DNA of 64,000 nucleotides from Bradysia coprophila (taxonomy: Eukaryota > Arthropoda > Insecta > Diptera > Sciaridae), in contig NW_023503464.1 in NCBI RefSeq assembly GCF_014529535.1, positions 582,122 to 646,121 of the forward strand. Direction: 5' to 3'. The notes below the pieces were generated by a model, which was not told the DNA's origin, made no database searches, and saw only the letters and a program-made list of their open reading frames with translations. The number at the start of each line of letters is the position of its first letter. Positions within the stretch are counted from its first letter, which is position 1. Made by a program: the position numbers and the translations under genes. Below, one piece after another: positions 11,209 through 22,034 of this stretch.

Positions 11209-11250
11209 GACGGACGGATGGACGGACGGACGGACGGACGGACGGACATT
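11209..11250. repeat. (GACG)n microsatellite
   Basis: About ten GACG units with one GATG interruption. It creates a long but meaningless frame on the minus strand rich in Arg-Pro-Ser-Val. Confidence 0.9.
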
Positions 11251-11579
11251 TTTTTTATTGCGGATTCGTAGTCTATGAACATAACCAAATGCTTTGCCCT
11301 TACTGTCTGCTTCCAATTCGACGTGTTACAAACGGCATATTAATCTTATAAGCCCCCAGTACTTCGTACGGGGCTAAAAACGTGACGTCCTTTTTGGACA
11401 ACGCCTATCTACTTTTCTAAATTTTTTATCTCAGTTTTTAGTTGTTTTTCTCCATTTGAGGCTCCGTTTTTAAATTCTATTTTTCTGAAAGTATTCTCTC
11501 AACTTTTTAATTTGTTGATTTGTTTCTTCCATACATTTATTATTTCCATATCTAGCTATAATAGACTGCTAAACTGTAT

Positions 11580-11693
11580 GCTAAAATGATGTATGTCCTA
11601 GGATCTAGTAAAACGCCCTTATGTTCCATTTCGTAGAAGGATGTATGTCCTAGAATCGAGCAAAACGCCTTTACGTTACATTTCGTAGGAGAC
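11580..11693. repeat. direct duplication of about 58 bp
   Basis: 'gatgtatgtcctag' to 'catttcgtagaag/gag' occurs twice in a row with a few substitutions, directly before the foldback element at 11694. Confidence 0.7.
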
Positions 11694-12766
11694 GAAGCGA
11701 GAGAAAAAAAATTAACTCCTAAGTTACCGACACCGTTCCGGCGCCCGGCTCGCATTGTGGCCCTCCGCTTCGCTCCGGGGCAATGGGCCGGATCGCTCGG
11801 CGTGTTAAAACCCTTTTTATGTGCAATGAAAATTGGTATTCGTTTCGTAAAAAAATGAATAAGGGAGGGACGGATCGATTTTTTTCGCGATTTTTTGTCA
11901 CATATCAATAGAAACACGAAAAATGAGAAACTCGTACATCGGACATTCTCAAAATATTGTCTCATTTAAAAGATTTTACAAAAAGAAAATCGATGAAAAT
12001 AGCACTTTTCACTCAATTTCACACCCAAATCACATCCACTCTGAACTTAGTCAAATATGGTTTAACGAAGAAAATCGTCGTCAAAGTCGTTAATCGTAAC
12101 TGGATAATTGTTTTTGAAACGTCAAACAACCAACACAAAAATTTAGTGTCGGTTGTGAAAATTGTAATAATTTCGGTGATTTCAGTGTGATTTAATTTAG
12201 ATTTTGTGTGGAAATGTGCTTCTTATGTTTTTTTAACATTACAATCAACGGTTTACTTAAAATATTCGTCAAAACCAACGAAATTTTGAAAAATTTATGG
12301 TGACCAATCATGTAAACAAACAATAATATTGTCGTTTGGTGTGATGTGAAGTTCAAAAGAGATGACCCAGTAGAAATAAAATGTCGGCGGTAAGCTTAAA
12401 AATTACGTTTTAGCGGAAACGCTTTAGTTTAAATGTGTGTACGTTTCCGGTAAAATAAATTAGTGCGAAAGCAATCACTTTTGAGGAACTTTACGATAAC
12501 ACCTTCAGTTAGGGGTGGGTCACATCCCTCATACTGTGGGGACGAACTAAACTCAAAACGCTGGCCGTAAAGGAGTTTAGTTCGTCCCCACAGAATTCAT
12601 TTTTTTACGAAACGAATACCAATTTTCATTGCACTTAAAAAGCGTTTTAAAACGCCGAGCGATCCGGCCCATTGCCCCGGAGCGAAGCGGAGGGCCGCAA
12701 TGCGAGCCGGGCGCCGGAACGGTGTCGGTAACTTAGGAGTTAATTTTTTTCTCTCGCTTCGTCTAA
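11694..12766. mobile_element. 1.07-kb inverted-repeat element nested in larger one
   Basis: Arms 11694-11860 and 12595-12766 are near-identical reverse complements of about 165 bp. They start GACGAAGCGAGAG and contain the GC-rich CCGGCGCCCGGCTCGCA and GCCGGATCGCTCGGCG. The middle (11861-12594) holds no convincing gene; the 77-codon frame at 11957-12190 has no recognised motif. The GC-rich ends stand out from the AT-rich surroundings. No target duplication is visible. Confidence 0.78.
12534..12593. repeat. perfect 21-bp stem hairpin
   Basis: CTGTGGGGACGAACTAAACT is mirrored by AGTTTAGTTCGTCCCCACAG with an 18-base loop, directly before the right arm of the nested element. Confidence 0.8.
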
Positions 12767-13226
12767 TTTGTTTTACATAAAACTGAATTTACAGAAAAAA
12801 AAAGTTCAAAAATATTACATCTAACCACCGATCCATTGATTTGTTTCAATAACAATCATCATCCACAAACTTATAGTTTTTGCGAAGTCATAGAAAATGA
12901 TGTATAACACAACAGATAAAGAGAGAGCAATTTTTAAAAGGAAACTCAATTCGTTGCTCTAAAAAAAATTACCATTCATTTATTCACTTTTATCTCAATC
13001 TTCTTTTCGTTCTCATTTCAAAATTATTTCTCTTTGCAATCAATTATTACCATATTTTCTCATATGTAGAAAAAGCAAAACTTTAGTTTTGTTACTTTTT
13101 CTTCAACCAAACTCCTTATATACTAAAACAAAACTTTTTTTGAAAACCAAAATTTTTTTTGGAAACAAAAACAAATTTTGAAAAGATATGCTAAAAGATA
13201 TGCCAAAAAAAATACCGTAAGAGGTA

Positions 13227-13929
13227 TTAAGAATAGAGTGGAAAACTTTGTTCAAACGGTGAAGCAAAAGTAAATACGAATTGTTTCATAGTGTATGTGA
13301 GTATCATAAATTTATGTCGTTTTACTTTTGCTTCAGTTTTACGTATACGTATTGTCAATCTGTACCTAATATATCATTGACTAAGCCAGCTTGTAACTGA
13401 GCCAAAAGCGGACAGAATGTGACTGGGTACGTAGGTAGGTCTTAAAAATTCTGGTAAAACCGGACGTACTTTGTGGATGTTCACTAAAGCAGACATTTTC
13501 ACAAATATATAGAGAAAGTCAGTAGAAGAAATCTTGCCATATATACCGTATGTGGCCCCATTCATGCCGTCATACATACCAAGATGCATCACATATCAGT
13601 AATACATTACGCGTATATATGTTAATGAACCGATGGCAATGAATTGCAAAGCAAACAATACCACAAGTGCACGTCCGTCCGTTGTTGACAATGCAAAAAT
13701 AGAATGATTGCAATATCAGAATATAAAAAATGATCTGGTGGAAAGTGGGCGAGTCGCTGTGCATGCTATTGCACTTCGGTTAGTCTGATGGAAACTGCTG
13801 AGTATATCGAACACACTGGAAATAAAGTAATAACTAAAGTGGTGGAACTAAGTGGTTCATAGTTAAACATACCAGCCAGATTTTGTGTTAACTAAATTAA
13901 TGTTAAGAAATCGGGGTGAACAGTTGGTT
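13227..13929. other. intergenic, nothing recognised
   Basis: About 700 bases to the LINE remnant. Short frames on the minus strand show no motif. Confidence 0.5.
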
Positions 13930-14905
13930 TGTACTTTGTACTTCTTCTTTTGTTTTTTTTAATAATATAATTCGTTTATTTAGCCGTGGCTATTTTCATC
14001 TCATTTCGATACAATCACCTTTCCCTTCCATTTACAATTTCCTATCACTACATTTACTTATTTATCCATTTTTTTTATCATCACATTTTATCAGCTTTAA
14101 CTTCTTTATTTATTTTCATTTAATTTAATTATCATCCTTCCTTCATTTAATTTTGTTGGTCACAAATTCACTTAATTTCAAACCTTTTCGTTATTTTTTC
14201 ACTTTTTATTTCGATTGGCATCTCGTTAAATTTCTCTCTCTTTTGTTTACTGTTGGTAGTCTGAAATCGTTTCTGCCGCGTAGGTTTCTTCCATGTATTT
14301 CACCATTTTTCCTTGTCTGTTCCACCAGATATTCCGGTACCATTCCATTCTTGATTTTATGCACCAACTTCAACGTCTGGAACCATATTCTTTGCTTTAC
14401 ACTCATTATGACCAATTTGTCAAGCATACTCTTTATACTGGTGTCTCTTCTGCATCGGAGGATTATTCGCAAAGCTTTGTTTTGTAGCTTATGCATTTTG
14501 TCCATCTCCGCTTTGTTGGCTGTTAGTAGAAGTGACGCACAGTAGTCAAAAAGTGGTGATATGATTGATTTATATACGCAGACTCTGGCTTTAAGTGTTA
14601 GATTCTTAGATATTCTGCTAAACACACCAACTTTCCTTGCCACTTTCTTACATACCAGGTGAATATTTTCTTTCAGATTCACTTTATTGTCGATCATGAT
14701 GCCAAGATATTTTATGCTGTTCACTGTTTCCAATCCGACACCATTTATCATCAAATTCACATGGTTGATTCCTCTTCCACCTTGAAGTTGCATCACTTTC
14801 GTCTTTTGCTCGTTTATTTTCAATTTGTTCGCCTTTAGCCAGTTTTCAATTCTTTTTAAAATCACTTCGGCCAGTGTGAAAGGAACTGAAATCATTGCCA
14901 AGGTA
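13930..14905 (-). pseudogene. 5'-truncated LINE reverse transcriptase remnant
   Basis: A 231-codon minus-strand frame (14901 down to 14206) corresponds to the end of a non-LTR reverse transcriptase and the region after it. It carries NWLKANKLKINEQKTKVM, the IKYLGIMID motif, then KKVARKVG, YKSIISPLFDYC and LQNKALRII, which are typical of Jockey/CR1-like LINEs. The catalytic YADD part and everything upstream are missing. After the stop the sequence runs AT-rich to an A-rich stretch on the minus strand near 13950, which may be the 3' tail. The frame itself is open, so the insertion is fairly recent, but it cannot move by itself. Confidence 0.8.
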
Positions 14906-16012
14906 CAAGTTACAAGTTATCCGATAACTGGTAGTGATATGTCAAGGTATATACTCCCCAAAAATTGCACGCTTCAGAAATCAAACTAATATCACAACCC
15001 TGACGAAGTCCGGATCATACAGCTTGATCTACTCACAGAATGAGTCTTCCTTCCATGCATTCAATGCACTGTTTCGCATCAGAAATGGAATGGTGTATAA
15101 AGACAAATTTGTGTGCGTATGGCGAAAGCGTTCAGATCTTGTCATTCAACTAATGAACATACACAACTGGGCAGAAAAGTTTTTCCAGGACAATTTTAAA
15201 GTTACAACTTAAAGTGCGACGGATTAAATTTTCAACAAAAAAATTCAACCGAGTTACTGGCTGCCTTCCCGAATATCACTTCAAGAATTTCGTTCCTTGG
15301 AATAATTGATTGGTCCAAGATGACCAGAAGGCAGGCAGTTACCCATGTCTTATTATACTCGTTTGAAAGCTTGTATCTTAAGACATCTAGAAAAAAAATT
15401 TAACCGAGTAACTGACTGCCTTCCCGTGAAGTGTCCGACACAAAATACAGAGTTTTCCTGTGGTAATGCCATATAAAATTTTCATTTTTAACCCACCCTG
15501 ATGTGCCTGCAAAAATTCATGAAGATCCACTGACCTCTTTCCGAGATAGCCCGTCGATAGATAGATAGAAACATACAGTCAGTTGAAGCACGGTGGGGCT
15601 GAACAACTTTTTTCCGACAAGTCAATGTACATGAAATTTTATTCATTATTATGAAAGGACGTCACCTCACGATTACCTTAAACCCAAATTTGAGTGGCAT
15701 AAAGGTAGTTTTCTTGGTAGCGAGGGCTTTCTCACTTTGATTTCTTAAAAATTAAAATAGTGATTTACCATGATTTACCAAAGGTAAATGACTATATTTT
15801 ATGACGATATGCAGCTAAGTTACTATGTTTGACCTGGTTAATCAATGTTTAATCACTAGGTATTAACTAGTAGCTAATCATGGTAAATCAGTTTAATTTG
15901 TCCCCCTAAATATTACGCCTATTTATGGTTGCAATTGTATTAAAAAAATAACAATTTCAGTCCTCCAAGCGTGAATAAGAAGAATTTCCTTGCATCAGCA
16001 TTAACACAGACA
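14906..16012. other. intergenic with short repeats
   Basis: Contains two direct copies of an 'aaaattyaaccgagttactg(g/a)ctgccttcccg' segment (about 15236 and 15392) and an inverted repeat between about 15762 and 15897 (GATTTACCATG..CATGGTAAATC). The 92-codon frame at 14934 has no recognisable motif. Confidence 0.45.
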
Positions 16013-18174
16013 ATGTTTCGTACAGAGTACGACGAGAAAGAAAAGTTGTGGAGTGGTTTGAATATTCCGCCGTTATACAATCCAAAAATATCGATTGCAC
16101 AAGTTCTTCTCAGAGCTTTGGCGAAAAATGGTCCGAAACTATCGCAGGTATATTCAGCATATTTGCCTGAATTCGGTGAATTAATTTAATTCTTTCAAAA
16201 TGATCAAACCAATTTTCACAGATTAGTGACGATAGTGGAATCCAAATGACCTGCGATGAGATTCGTTTGAAAGCGATTCGAGCTGCTCAAAATCTGCAGC
16301 AGCGGGGATACGAACCGAAACAAGTGATTGGAATTATGGCCAGAAATTCACATCATCTGGCACCGATTGTCTTCGCTTCGATGTCGATGGGTTGCCCGAT
16401 CAATGCAATCGGCTCAACATTCGATAGGGCGGATCTAATTCAAAATTTGAGGACACCAGAACCAGTTGTGGTTTTTTGTGACGTCGACATGTACGATTGC
16501 CTTCAAGAATGTTTAAACGAAATGGGAAATAATGCGAAAGTGTTCACTTTCGGCGGCTCCAAATGTGATTCGGAAGAGGTGGAGAATTTATTCATCGAAA
16601 CTGGCAAAGAGGACAATTTTCTGTAAGTTTTGTTACGCAACAATTGCGTTCAATAACGTCCTTACAATCATCAAAATTTTGTTGTTGCTTAGACCAGTAG
16701 AAGTCGACGGCGTGAATGATATTGCGGTGTATCTTTCTACTTCCGGAACAACAGGGCTATCAAAAGGTGAATAAGATACGTTCAAAGTTCCTTATTCTTT
16801 CAAGGTGTTTGTTCAACGACGAAATTCTCTCTCCATCCAGGTGTTTCCATAACACATGCCGCTCTTCTTGGACAATTGTCTCAGGACGATGTATTGTATC
16901 CAACTGACATTGTTTTGAATTTTAGTCAAATTTTTTGGATTGCCGGTATTAGGGAATTATTGGTAGCAACAATGAATGGTGCAACCCGTATAATAACGAC
17001 ACAATCCTTCACACCCGAGCTACAGCTTCGTTTAATTGAACAATATCGAGTCACCTATTTACTGAATTTGCCAATTCAGTTGACAAACCTTTTGAAAAGT
17101 GATCGCCTTGCGACTGCTGACCTGTCAAGTGTACGAATAATTTTAGCCGGAGGAAATAAAGTTCCGCTTCAGCTAAAACAAGAAATGAACTCCAAATTAC
17201 CAAATGGGTATGTTCATGTCGCATACGGATTGACTGAGTTGTGTGGCTATATTTCATTGGACTTCCCTAAGTCCAGCGATAACGACACAATTGGCCAGTT
17301 GGTGGCTGGAGCTAAATCCAAAATAGTCGACGACGATGGAAATCGTTGTGGTGTCAACGTTGATGGTGAGATTTGTATCAAAGCCACTAACAAGTTTGCT
17401 GGTTACTATGATAATGAAACAGCCACTGCTGAGTTTTTTGACGAAGAAGGTTTCGTTCGATCTGGCGATATCGGACATTTTGATGAAGATGGCAATTTGT
17501 ACATCGTTGATCGGAAGAAGAACATTTTTTTCTATTGTGGCTTTACAATCGAACCATCTGTGGTCGAAAGCTATCTGTCAGCGTCACCGGATATTAAATT
17601 GGTCTGTGTGGTTGGAGTCGATAAAATTGTGTACAGTCTTGCAGCGGCTCTTATTGTACGCGATGAAAATTCCAATATTACCGAGAAGGAGATCATCGAA
17701 ATGGTTGCAGGTAGGTCCTGTTGTGCTGCAAAAATAATTTGGAGACTAGGAAACATATTTACAGCAACTTTTACCCAAAGATTTTTTTGATAGATTTGAC
17801 TGTCAGTGTGGTTAGGAGGATGAGTGTGGTTAGGAGAATAAATGTGGTAAGGAGTGTGAGTGATGTTTTGATGTTTCACTGGTCTCAAAAGTGTCAGTGT
17901 TATTGGGAGTGTAGTGTGCTAGGAGTGTCAGTGTTGATGGGAATGTCGTGTGCTAGGAGTGTCATTTCAGTTCAATGTGGCAGTGCTAGTCATTGATAAT
18001 AGGACAATTGTTTCAGCACATTTTCCAGATCAATACCATCTTCGTGGTGGAGTCTATTTCGTCGATTCGATTCCAACAACTCGGAACGGCAAAATATCGC
18101 ACAGGAAGGCCAGACAAATGGCAGCGAGACTACATGAAGAATCGACTGAAGGCAACAAAGATTCATCAATTTAA
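16013..18174 (+). CDS. acyl-CoA synthetase, luciferase-like/4CL-like
   Basis: Adenylate-forming enzyme that activates a carboxylic acid with ATP and passes it to CoA; substrate (fatty or aromatic acid) cannot be read from sequence. Exons read as 16013-16147, 16222-16622, 16693-16766, 16841-17710 and 18017-18174; phases agree and give 545 aa, the usual length of insect luciferase-like synthetases. Seen: P-loop STSGTTGLSKG at residues 194-204 (Ser where most have Pro), YGLTE at 332-336, SGD at 411-413, DRKK at 427-430, and NGK with the presumed catalytic Lys at 519. The C-terminus (KDSSI) is not a peroxisomal SKL-type signal, unlike many relatives, so a cytosolic place is likely. An earlier GTG in frame at 15971 is not used. 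The last intron contains a minisatellite. Confidence 0.88.
17795..17975. repeat. GTGTGGTTAGGAGT minisatellite in intron
   Basis: Degenerate 13-20 bp units around 'gtcagtgtggttaggag' and 'gtgtgctaggagtgtcagtg' fill most of the last intron of the synthetase gene. Confidence 0.65.
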
Positions 18175-18219
18175 TCCAACATTGCGCTCAACGTTCACAT
18201 TTGCAATTTAGTATTCCCG

Positions 18220-20651
18220 GAGTGCACAGATAAAAATATGAGACTACAATTTTTTAGGTCCAAGGGGATTACTTTCAAAAAGTAAATCTTCTGGATTATA
18301 TTTTTAATCTTCGTTAAAAATTTAAAAAATTTAATTCCTTCAGGGATTAAAAATAAGACTAAACAATAATATAGGGGATTGAACAATGATAAGAAAGATA
18401 AGGATGATGTTGCTAAGAATTTTCTGACGATAATTTGATTGTCTTGAAATCTCACCTTTATGTTAATTTGTGTTAAACACGATTTACGAAGAAGATACGG
18501 TTATGAGAGAAAATTTAATTGAAACATGCATTAATTTGGTCTTTAAATGTTTCAGTGAGACTTCCGATGTTTTTTTCTGCCTTGCGTTACATAAAATTTA
18601 AAGTAGGTCTGTAAAAATACTGCCTGTGTGGTTGGGGTCGATAAAATTGTGTAAAATTGTTTCAAGAAATCGTTCAATCAATGTAGGCATCGCAAACATA
18701 GCATAGATATAGAGAAATTCAAGATTGGAATTGGAAAGAAACCCAATGGGGACTGAAATTTTGACAAGTTATTTATAAATCGTCGTAAAACATTATTCCA
18801 AACAAAAAATCGTTCAACGGTATGTCTCTAAAATGCACTGATCTTTTTATAAGTTCGTCTAAACTTCGAAACGTACAGCCGCCCGTAAGAAAACTACAAA
18901 ATGGCGGCCCCGTATTTTTGATTTTACACTATTTTCAGAAATTCTTTTGATCAGAATGGTCGATACCCATGTAGTTCTTGCTGCAGAACACCTTACGCAT
19001 ACTTATTTTCATCGAGACTGGAAACGGCCTCCGGCACATTTTAGGCGGCTGACACAATGAATCTGTGCATTTTAGAGGCATGCCGTAGAACAATTTTTTG
19101 CTTAGAAGTTCAGCGTCGAATTGGTCAAAACTTCAATCCCCTATTTTAACGGTCAACTAATCCATATTACTATGGGACAATAGATAGATAAATAGATATA
19201 ATTTTATTGAGCATAACCTATTAATTCACAATTTCACATCCCTGAATTACTATCATCATCATGATCATCACATTTCGTCTTATCTTAATAAATTAAAGTG
19301 TTATCTAACATTCACCTACTTTGCGTCTCATCATTTTCAAATTTTAAATTTCAAATATTGCTCCACGAGCCACACAAACTAATGTTCATTTCACTTCAAT
19401 TCCTTTTGAATTTAAATTGTTGAATACTTTATATAAAAAATGGTAGTTGCTAATATTATTGCGCCATGTATTTCTTATGGCGCACTTATTATCGCACTCC
19501 AATTTTAGAGCGAATGCGCAAAAAAAAAACTACAGAAGAATATAAAAATGAAAACCATGAAAAAAATATTGACGTTTGAACTGACGATCTTACCATCTGG
19601 CAATTTGCATTTTAATCCTCACGAAGAATTAGTTTCTTTGAAATAAGCCACGTTGGAATTGAGAACCAACTGTAGCAGTGGAAAGATCGTCGACTGGAGT
19701 GCAGTAGGTGCCGGGTTCAAATCTCGTTCGAAAAAAAAATTCTGTTTAATAAAATTTCTCAATCCAGATTCACAAAAAAACTTCTTCTCATATCAGATGT
19801 TCAGGTAAAAACACCTAAAAACCATAGCATGACCATATACTAAAAAAAATGTTTTATTTTTTATGAAGTGAAAGCCAAATAAGCTAAAGTATCGCGATTC
19901 GACAGAATTTTGAAAATCTGAGTTTGAATTCGATTGTTACCGTTGTTATCTTTGGAAGATATGTACCAGGAAGATCATAGCGACAATTAATTTTCTACGA
20001 AACTAGCTTAATTATATTAATTTTAATGTTAATTTCAGTTAATTATCAAGGTATTAATCGAATTCCAGCTTCGAAGTAATGCTAGTACAGTGCCGCTTTT
20101 AGCTTTTGGTCGCCATAGGGCAATTGGAAAAATAGGCGCCAATTTAGTAAAGCTACATTTTTTTAAGGACCTCGGGCGCCATTTTCTTCTGCTCCACTCC
20201 GGGCGCCACGGGCATTTGCGCATTTGGCCCATATGGAAAAGGCGGCAATTAAATTTTCACGCATTTAAAACATTTAAATTAATTAGAAAAATTAGATTTT
20301 ACACTAAACTATTTGGTTTTGATTCACTTTTTCACATACTAAAGATTCTGAACACGAAGTGTATGAAAACGAACATGTCGAACCGCGATACTTTACCTTA
20401 TACTTTTTTCGGCACTACAAATAACATTGCGATCGTATTAAAAAGAGATTTTCATTTCAACGCATAATAAACAAGTGTCGAAAGTCAGGGCATAAAAGAT
20501 TAAAATTTAAGTCCTTTTGGGATTACTCATTTGTGAATAAGTTGAAGTAATCCCTGAAGGGATTAAATTTAAATTCTACAAAAGATTCGGTAGCGTACTG
20601 TTAATCTCAAAAAGATTTAGATCTGTGTCTATATTTTTATCTGTGTGCGAA
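18220..20651. mobile_element. possible diverged inverted-repeat element
   Basis: The left end GTGCACAGATAAAAATAT is mirrored at the right end by ATATTTTTATCTGTGTGC, and subterminal sequence (a CCTTCAGGGATTA motif about 130 bases in) is also shared in inverted form. The arms are diverged and no target duplication is clear. The 2.1 kb between them holds no gene; it has short GC-richer stretches (18890-19100, 20080-20240) of unknown nature. Confidence 0.4.
18622..18652 (+). pseudogene. 30-bp echo of acyl-CoA synthetase exon 4
   Basis: CTGTGTGGTTGG-GTCGATAAAATTGTGTA here differs by one base from the exon segment at about 17609-17638. Nothing around it matches, so it is either the last piece of a decayed paralogue or a small templated insertion. 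Confidence 0.5.
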
Positions 20652-22034
20652 TACAGAATTAGTTAAAATTAACTGGTCAGAGGTTGTTCTCCGTGTGAAC
20701 ACTCTATATTGTTTTTATTAATAAATACTTCAATATTACATTTCACTTGCTGAAAAACGAACTTTTCTTACATGAAACGACAAGTAATAACAAGACTTCT
20801 CAAACAAGTTTGTTCCAAGGCCAGATCAAATTTCATCAATATTTACTTTGAAAAACCGATCTCTGTGGATGAAATCGTGTTCTTTCGGCCTGTGAAAATT
20901 CTTGGAATACTTGGAACAAACCTGAAAACACAGAAACAGAGGCAAGAACAAGATATCACGTAAATGTTCATTTAAAAGTTTTTGATTTCCCTTGGATGGA
21001 AAGAGGATTATTACGTAACGAGCGAAAACAAGAGAATTAAGGTATAGAGGATACTGGTAATTTTTTCTGCCAAAAAACTTAATACCGAGAAATCTACCCA
21101 ATGCGGAAGAAATAATGAAAAGGAGAAAAGAAGTGGAAAAATGACTAGAAATCGGGGAATGACTAGAAATCTGGATATGACTAGAAATGGGAAAATTACT
21201 ATAAATTGCAAAATGACCAAAATTTGGAATTTACTAGAAATATGCAAATGGGATGAATTCGGGAAACGACCAGAAATCGGGAAATCAGTCTTTGCAATCG
21301 AGATCGAGAATTGATTAGATCGAGATCGAGGTGAGTATACAACGGGCCGCGAATCGAGTTCTTTTGTATGAAAATAGAAAAAAAAAGCCTTGTCATTCCG
21401 CTGCAATAGTGATCAAACGAAATTTTTTGATCGCTTTTGATCACGATTTCAGGTCATTCACAGACGGGTGTCATCATGGGCGCGGGTTAGCATAGCGCCC
21501 GTGACGCAAGTCCTATTACTAGAAAAAATTTCAAAATTTTTTTTTGTCGTAGACTGCAGAACCATATATGTATACAGCAAATATTGAAGTTCTACAATTC
21601 AAATACAAATGACTCCAAATTACCATTAAAAAAAACTAGGCGTCCGTACGAGTTCAACGAGCTATCACACATTCTTGCAGCATAAAATTTGGCCACGCAA
21701 AAAATCTTCCAAGAAGCCCCATTTCCACACATTTTGGTCAATTTCAGTACTTTAAACGAAACGAAAAAATCCTACGTTACTTTGTTAGTCCGTCCGTCCG
21801 TGTTTCCTATCTTCTAAAGTCTTCTTTAGATTTTGTTGAAATTTTGGGAGTAGATTCTAGTCGTCATTCTGAGACATTCCAGAAAAAAAAAATTGGGGGG
21901 AACCGGCCTCGTTTCGGAGCTAGGGCTCCTCGAAGTTCCCATATAGGCCCCATATAAGAACACCTTTAAGTGTGTGTGTGTGGATTGGTATGGTAGAACA
22001 AATTTTTTCGCTTTTGGTAAGCTCTGCTCGCCTC
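20652..22034. other. intergenic with simple repeats
   Basis: No gene supported. Contains the 21140-21295 minisatellite and a short (GTCC)n run near 21790. Confidence 0.5.
21140..21295. repeat. GACTAGAAATCGGGAAAT minisatellite
   Basis: About seven degenerate units of 20-22 bp. It yields spurious minus-strand frames rich in Phe-Leu-Val-Ile. Confidence 0.7.

Larger units (their letters stand above)
9953..11380. mobile_element. CGTACGGGGCT-family repeat element, copy 2
   Basis: Begins AACAAGGCATCAGAACAGTC and a TTAGCCCCGTACGA segment, and ends AAGTACTTCGTACGGGGCTA. Inside are a hairpin-like GCGCAATTACGAAAGCCCGT, 145-bp tandem units (10290-10945) and a GACG microsatellite. The same parts in the same order occur at 22035-24179 and, less completely, at 55615 and 63340. 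No transposase is seen. Short frames in it are shared by every copy and are not genes. Confidence 0.75.
8256..13226. mobile_element. 4.96-kb inverted-repeat element with 8-bp target duplication
   Basis: Element 8264-13218 starts ACGGTATTTTTTTTGGCATA and ends in its reverse complement. It is flanked by AAGAGGTA on both sides (8256-8263 and 13219-13226). Inverted ends reach to about 8690 on the left and start near 13016 on the right. An 8-bp duplication is usual for hAT or P type transposons, but I see no transposase frame, so it is non-autonomous. Two other repeat elements (9953-11380 and 11694-12766) lie inside and were probably inserted later. Confidence 0.82.

Noticed and set aside
11131..11316. 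Frame with RPSVRPSVHPSV on the minus strand
   Set aside because: Product of the (GACG)n microsatellite.
11552..11965. 137-codon minus-strand frame
   Set aside because: Runs through a direct duplication and a GC-rich inverted end; the mirrored arm breaks the frame.
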